Positions 14,210 to 16,059 of a DNA stretch of 16,059 bases are shown in pieces (the stretch's first letter is position 1; every line of letters starts with the position of its first letter). Source of the stretch: Parvicella sp963922585 (GTDB lineage Bacteria; Bacteroidota; Bacteroidia; Flavobacteriales_D; Parvicellaceae); assembly GCA_963922585.1 (NCBI GenBank), contig CAWUIK010000070.1, positions 1-16,059 on the forward strand, written 5' to 3'. Made by a program: the position numbers and the translations under genes. A model generated the notes under the pieces. It had not been told where the DNA came from and searched no databases. It saw only the letters and a list, made by a program, of their open reading frames with translations.

Positions 14210-14719
14210 ATGAAAAATTTATTCTTCACGTTAGTATTATTTTTTGGTAGTATTTCATTTACTTCTGCACAGAAATATGCGTTTATTGATGTTGAGTATA
14301 TTCTATCTCAAATGCCTGAATATACAGAAGCACAAAAAAAACTCGATGATATAGCAGAAAAATATCAAGCGGAAATTAAAGCAGCATATGCAGAGATTGA
14401 TAAGAAAATTAATGCACTAAAACAAGAAGAAATTTTATTGCCAGCAGAAACAAAGAAGCAAAGAGAGATGGAAATTGCTCAATTGCAACAAGAGGCTCAG
14501 CAATTACAACAACAAAGATTTGGTGTAAAAGGTGATATTTTCAATAAGAGAAAAGAACTTATAGAACCTATTCAAAATAAGATCTACAAAGCAGTTAAGG
14601 ATATGTCTGATGAAAAAGGTTATGATTTTGTATTAGACAAAGGAGCCAACTCAAATATTCTTTTTGTAGATGTGAAATACGATAAAAGTGATTATATATT
14701 AACCTTATTAAAAAAATAA
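14210..14719 (+). CDS. OmpH/Skp family periplasmic chaperone (first copy)
   Basis: A 169-residue periplasmic protein of the Skp/OmpH family, which holds unfolded outer-membrane proteins on their way to BamA. The signal peptide is residues 1-20, ending Thr-Ser-Ala-Gln. The mature start, Lys-Tyr-Ala-Phe-Ile-Asp-Val-Glu-Tyr-Ile-Leu-Ser-Gln-Met-Pro-Glu-Tyr, is the family signature. Residues about 38-110 form a charged, Gln-rich coiled coil (Gln-Leu-Gln-Gln-Glu-Ala-Gln-Gln-Leu-Gln-Gln-Gln), the tentacle arms of Skp. The C-terminal part, Tyr-Asp-Phe-Val-Leu-Asp-Lys, returns to the beta body. It lies 48 bases after bamA and 40 bases before a second copy, a common flavobacterial order. Confidence 0.93.
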   Translation: MKNLFFTLVLFFGSISFTSAQKYAFIDVEYILSQMPEYTEAQKKLDDIAEKYQAEIKAAYAEIDKKINALKQEEILLPAETKKQREMEIAQLQQEAQQLQQQRFGVKGDIFNKRKELIEPIQNKIYKAVKDMSDEKGYDFVLDKGANSNILFVDVKYDKSDYILTLLKK

Positions 14720-14759
14720 AAACAAAATAAATTCTATTATTATTCAAAATTAAAAAACC

Positions 14760-15266
14760 ATGAAAAAATTATTATATACTATAGCGATTTGTTTATCAGT
14801 TGTAACCATATCAGCACAAAAAATAGGACATATCAATACTCAAGAACTTTTACAACAATTGCCTGATTATAATCAAGCTAAAGTTGAATTGGAAAACTTT
14901 GCCGCTGAACAACAAAAAGAATTTGAACAATTTGCCAAATTGTATCAAGATAAAGAAACTAAATACATCGCTAAAGAAAATGCATGCAAAAAAGATCCAG
15001 ATAATTGTGATAAGGATTTACTTCAAATGGAATACAACAACTTAATGGAAAGCGCTGATAAATTAGAGAAACTTCAATACGAAATGGAAGCAAAAATCCA
15101 AGAACGTGAGAGTTTTTTAATTAATAAAATTATCGGAAAAATTAGAGTTGCAGCTGAAGAAGTTGCCAAAGAAAAAGGTCTTTTGTATGTCCTAGATCAA
15201 TCTACTATCTTATATGCTGGTGGAGAAGATATTAGTGCTGCTGTAAAGGCTAAATTGGCTAAGTAA
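14760..15266 (+). CDS. OmpH/Skp family periplasmic chaperone (second copy)
   Basis: A 168-residue paralogue of the preceding gene with the same plan: signal peptide about 1-20 (ending Ile-Ser-Ala-Gln), the signature Ile-Gly-His-Ile-Asn-Thr-Gln-Glu-Leu-Leu-Gln-Gln-Leu-Pro-Asp-Tyr, a coiled coil about 38-130, and a C-terminal Leu-Leu-Tyr-Val-Leu-Asp-Gln strand. The insert at the tip of the arms carries Cys76 and Cys83 (Cys-Lys-Lys-Asp-Pro-Asp-Asn-Cys), which could form a disulfide in the periplasm; the first copy has no such pair. The two copies probably form separate or mixed trimers that serve BamA. The gene is the last of the cluster; a 287-base gap follows. Confidence 0.92.
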   Translation: MKKLLYTIAICLSVVTISAQKIGHINTQELLQQLPDYNQAKVELENFAAEQQKEFEQFAKLYQDKETKYIAKENACKKDPDNCDKDLLQMEYNNLMESADKLEKLQYEMEAKIQERESFLINKIIGKIRVAAEEVAKEKGLLYVLDQSTILYAGGEDISAAVKAKLAK

Positions 15267-15274
15267 GAGTAATT

Positions 15275-15311
15275 TACGACTTTTCGATTATTCGATATAC
15301 GACTTTTCGAT
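15275..15311 (+). repeat. Pair of 14-base direct repeats in the intergenic gap
   Basis: TACGACTTTTCGAT occurs exactly at 15275-15288 and again at 15298-15311, a period of 23 bases, with an extra ATTCGATA string between them. A partial copy (ATTACGAC) occurs at 15383-15390. Strings of this kind (TACGAnTTTTCGAT) are often seen in gene-free flavobacterial DNA. No protein-coding or RNA function is apparent. Confidence 0.7.
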
Positions 15312-15442
15312 ACACGATTGAATGAAAAATAAATTTTGATGGTTGATGTAAGATAGAATGGGAACTAATTTGAAAATAGAAAATTACGACAAAAGAAGAG
15401 AGGACAATTTGTTAATGTGACTTTGTAAATAGCACATCGGAC

Positions 15443-15459
15443 ATTGTTCATTGAACAAT
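15443..15459. repeat. Perfect 17-base palindrome (ATTGTTCA-T-TGAACAAT)
   Basis: The arms ATTGTTCA and TGAACAAT are exact reverse complements around a single T. As RNA it would form a seven-pair stem with a three-base loop. On the plus strand it is followed by TTTC, too short a U-run for a confident terminator after the second skp-like gene. The rest of the 15267-15553 gap holds AT-rich fragments such as CAATATTCAAT, and I see no gene in it. Confidence 0.6.
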
Positions 15460-15553
15460 TTTCAAAAAATACAAGTCTTCAATATTCAATCTGATGTCTT
15501 TTAGTCTATAAATAATCCATCACCGCCAACATCCAACAACTAACCAATAGAAA

Positions 15554-16059
15554 CTAAAAAGGCTTTACCTCTTCTGTTCCATCAGCATGTAGCGCGAATC
15601 TGGTTTTATCTTTTGCATGCACTTGATCATATCTTGACCAAGGCCAACCCCCAAATTTAGTTTGGTGATATTCTTCAAAGGCTTCTTTAATTTCGTCTTT
15701 GGTATTCATGACAAAAGGACCGTATTGCATAACAGGTTCATTGATGGGTTTTCCTTGAAGCATAAGTATACTCACATTGTCTTTTCCTGCTTCTAAAAAT
15801 AATTCTGTTGAAGCATCAACAATAACAGCGTTATAGTTTGGAATTGAAGTTCCAGAAATAGTTAACTCATTACCTTCATAAAAGTATAAAGTTCTGTTGA
15901 TTCCTTCTTTAGACTTAGGCAATGTACATGTGCCATTAGCCTCTATTTTAATATTCCAAATCGCTACATCGTTTTCGGTAGTAGCAGCCCAAGAATCTGG
16001 AGGAGGAGCAGGAGCGATATAATCTTGAATAGCCCCAGCGATAACTTCTACATTGGTTG
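15554..16059 (-). CDS. Pirin family protein, C-terminal part (start beyond the window)
   Basis: The frame is open from the window edge to TAG at 15554-15556, giving 168 residues of a cupin-fold pirin, usually 230 to 300 residues long. The visible part begins Thr-Asn-Val-Glu-Val-Ile-Ala-Gly-Ala-Ile and has Pro-Pro-Pro-Asp-Ser-Trp-Ala-Ala, the usual link into the C-terminal cupin domain. It continues with Val-Ala-Ile-Trp-Asn-Ile-Lys and Asn-Arg-Thr-Leu-Tyr-Phe-Tyr. The end carries the pirin hallmark Phe-Gly-Gly-Trp-Pro-Trp, then Asp-Lys-Thr-Arg-Phe-Ala-Leu-His-Ala-Asp-Gly. Metal-binding histidines and any quercetinase-like active site lie in the N-terminal cupin, outside the window, so the activity cannot be judged. 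A TTG at 15922 could be mistaken for a start, but homology runs straight through it. Confidence 0.92.
   Translation of the reverse strand, partial: TNVEVIAGAIQDYIAPAPPPDSWAATTENDVAIWNIKIEANGTCTLPKSKEGINRTLYFYEGNELTISGTSIPNYNAVIVDASTELFLEAGKDNVSILMLQGKPINEPVMQYGPFVMNTKDEIKEAFEEYHQTKFGGWPWSRYDQVHAKDKTRFALHADGTEEVKPF

Noticed and set aside
14210..15266. The two Skp-like genes as a frameshifted single gene or a recent duplication
   Set aside because: Each has its own signal peptide, full family length and strongly diverged sequence, so they are separate old paralogues.
15443..15459. Palindrome as the terminator of the skp-like cluster
   Set aside because: It is nearly 180 bases past the stop codon, AT-rich with a short stem, and followed by only three T residues.
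15554..15922. A complete 122-residue protein starting at TTG 15922
   Set aside because: The frame continues upstream to the window edge with clear pirin sequence (Pro-Pro-Pro-Asp-Ser-Trp and Val-Ala-Ile-Trp), so the gene is partial and the TTG is internal.

Overview
The window is AT-rich chromosomal DNA from a member of the Bacteroidota, most likely a Flavobacteriales-type bacterium. The signs are a type IX secretion (T9SS) C-terminal sorting domain, two SusC-like TonB-dependent receptors with N-terminal carboxypeptidase-regulatory-like domains, a Bacteroidota-type acyl-CoA carboxylase, paired DUF6089 proteins, promoter -7 elements of the TAnnTTTG type, and starts without clear Shine-Dalgarno sequences. 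I see no rRNA, tRNA, CRISPR array, insertion sequence or phage gene.

Layout. (1) 90-3471, plus: a secreted T9SS cargo protein followed after 10 bases by a TonB-dependent receptor that starts on TTG. (2) 3536-6255, minus: a second TonB-dependent receptor preceded by a clear TPP (THI-box) riboswitch at about 6135-6227, so it is very probably an outer-membrane importer of thiamine or a thiamine precursor. A hairpin with a U-tract lies between the two convergent receptor genes. (3) 6344-8872, plus: an acyl-CoA carboxylase beta subunit (methylcrotonyl-CoA carboxylase-like) and NAD kinase. The carboxylase frame carries an in-frame TAG at 7865-7867 where the family has a conserved tryptophan; the missing C-terminal 37 codons are intact just after it. 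(4) 8959-15266, plus: an envelope-biogenesis cluster with two DUF6089 outer-membrane-type proteins, undecaprenyl diphosphate synthase (uppS), BamA and two Skp/OmpH-family periplasmic chaperones. (5) 15267-15553: a gene-free stretch of short repeated and palindromic strings. (6) 15554-16059, minus: the C-terminal part of a pirin, cut by the window edge.

The genes in region 4 fit together. UppS makes the lipid carrier for peptidoglycan and surface glycans, Skp-like proteins escort unfolded outer-membrane proteins through the periplasm, and BamA inserts them. The TonB receptors and perhaps the DUF6089 proteins would be clients. Most of the window is ordinary core genome. The observations most worth checking are the amber codon in the carboxylase and the structured leader between the TPP riboswitch and its receptor gene. 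I found no evidence for a wholly new multi-gene system.
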